Below, piece by piece: positions 5,971 to 6,110 of a stretch of 6,110 nt of DNA. Position numbers and translations under genes: made by a program. Each line of letters starts with the position of its first letter. Position 1 is the first letter of the stretch. The notes beneath the pieces are model-generated. The model was given only the letters and a program-made list of their open reading frames with translations, was not told where the DNA came from and searched no databases. Origin of the DNA: Betaproteobacteria bacterium (GTDB lineage Bacteria > Pseudomonadota > Gammaproteobacteria > Burkholderiales > Burkholderiaceae); NCBI GenBank assembly GCA_018969885.1, contig JAGWXN010000202.1, forward strand, positions 1 through 6,110, written 5' to 3'.

Positions 5971-6110
5971 GGGGAGAGCTTATGAAGGTCAATGAGCACC
6001 TGCCGGGTGCGAAGCGGATGCCCCTCCAGTTGATGCGAGAGGATGGCCCGGGCGAGATATTTTGCCTCGCTACGGCTGTCGGGCGAAGTCAGACGCCCTG
6101 CTGCCAGGTC
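5967..6110 (-). CDS. recO: DNA repair protein RecO, C-terminal end only
   Basis: A minus-strand frame enters from the right edge and ends with TGA at 5969-5967, giving 47 residues that finish [17 protein letters not shown]. This is the C-terminal helical end of RecO (compare LRSR.. in the family), and its position directly before pdxJ is the usual recO-pdxJ order. RecO works with RecR to load RecA on SSB-coated single-stranded DNA in the RecFOR pathway. The N-terminal OB fold and the rest of the protein lie outside the window. The stop overlaps the pdxJ start by 4 nt (ATGA). The short visible part carries no diagnostic catalytic motif, so the call rests on C-terminal pattern plus gene order. 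Confidence 0.85.
   Translation of the reverse strand, partial: DLAAGRLTSPDSRSEAKYLARAILSHQLEGHPLRTRQVLIDLHKLSP

Overview
The window looks like part of a betaproteobacterial chromosome. Six protein genes run on the minus strand in the order recO (partial) - pdxJ - acpS - nagZ - uvrC - pgsA, followed by tRNA-Gly, tRNA-Cys and tRNA-Leu. The recO-pdxJ-acpS order is widespread in Proteobacteria. A nagZ next to acpS points to Betaproteobacteria, and pgsA followed by Gly-Cys-Leu tRNAs matches the E. coli pgsA-glyW-cysT-leuZ order. Genus cannot be read from the sequence.

Layout from the right: recO C-terminus (6110-5967), pdxJ (5970-5212), acpS (5215-4793), nagZ (4809-3832) and uvrC (3839-1992) each overlap the next gene by 4 to 17 bases, so they look like one translationally coupled operon. 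A 52-base gap then leads to pgsA (1939-1376). The tRNA cluster has its own near-consensus sigma70 promoter (1328-1356) just after pgsA. A terminator-like hairpin lies between tRNA-Gly and tRNA-Cys. The genes are housekeeping: DNA repair (RecO, UvrC), cofactor supply (PdxJ for pyridoxal phosphate, AcpS for active acyl carrier protein), peptidoglycan recycling (NagZ), phospholipid synthesis (PgsA) and translation (tRNAs).

Left of tRNA-Leu the character changes. Between the tRNA 3' end (939) and position about 626 there is no intact gene, only a broken minus-strand gene for a small HicB-like protein. Its frame is destroyed by a perfect 7-base tandem duplication. It ends against the 3' end of a plus-strand short-chain dehydrogenase/reductase-like gene (1-561, 5' end outside the window) whose usual catalytic Tyr and Lys are replaced. 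This left part reads as a decaying accessory segment beside a tRNA gene.

I found no convincing previously undescribed system. The most informative observations are the 7-base duplication, the tRNA promoter and the internal hairpin of the tRNA cluster, the atypical SDR active site, and the Shine-Dalgarno-less pgsA start with a leader resembling the anti-Shine-Dalgarno sequence.
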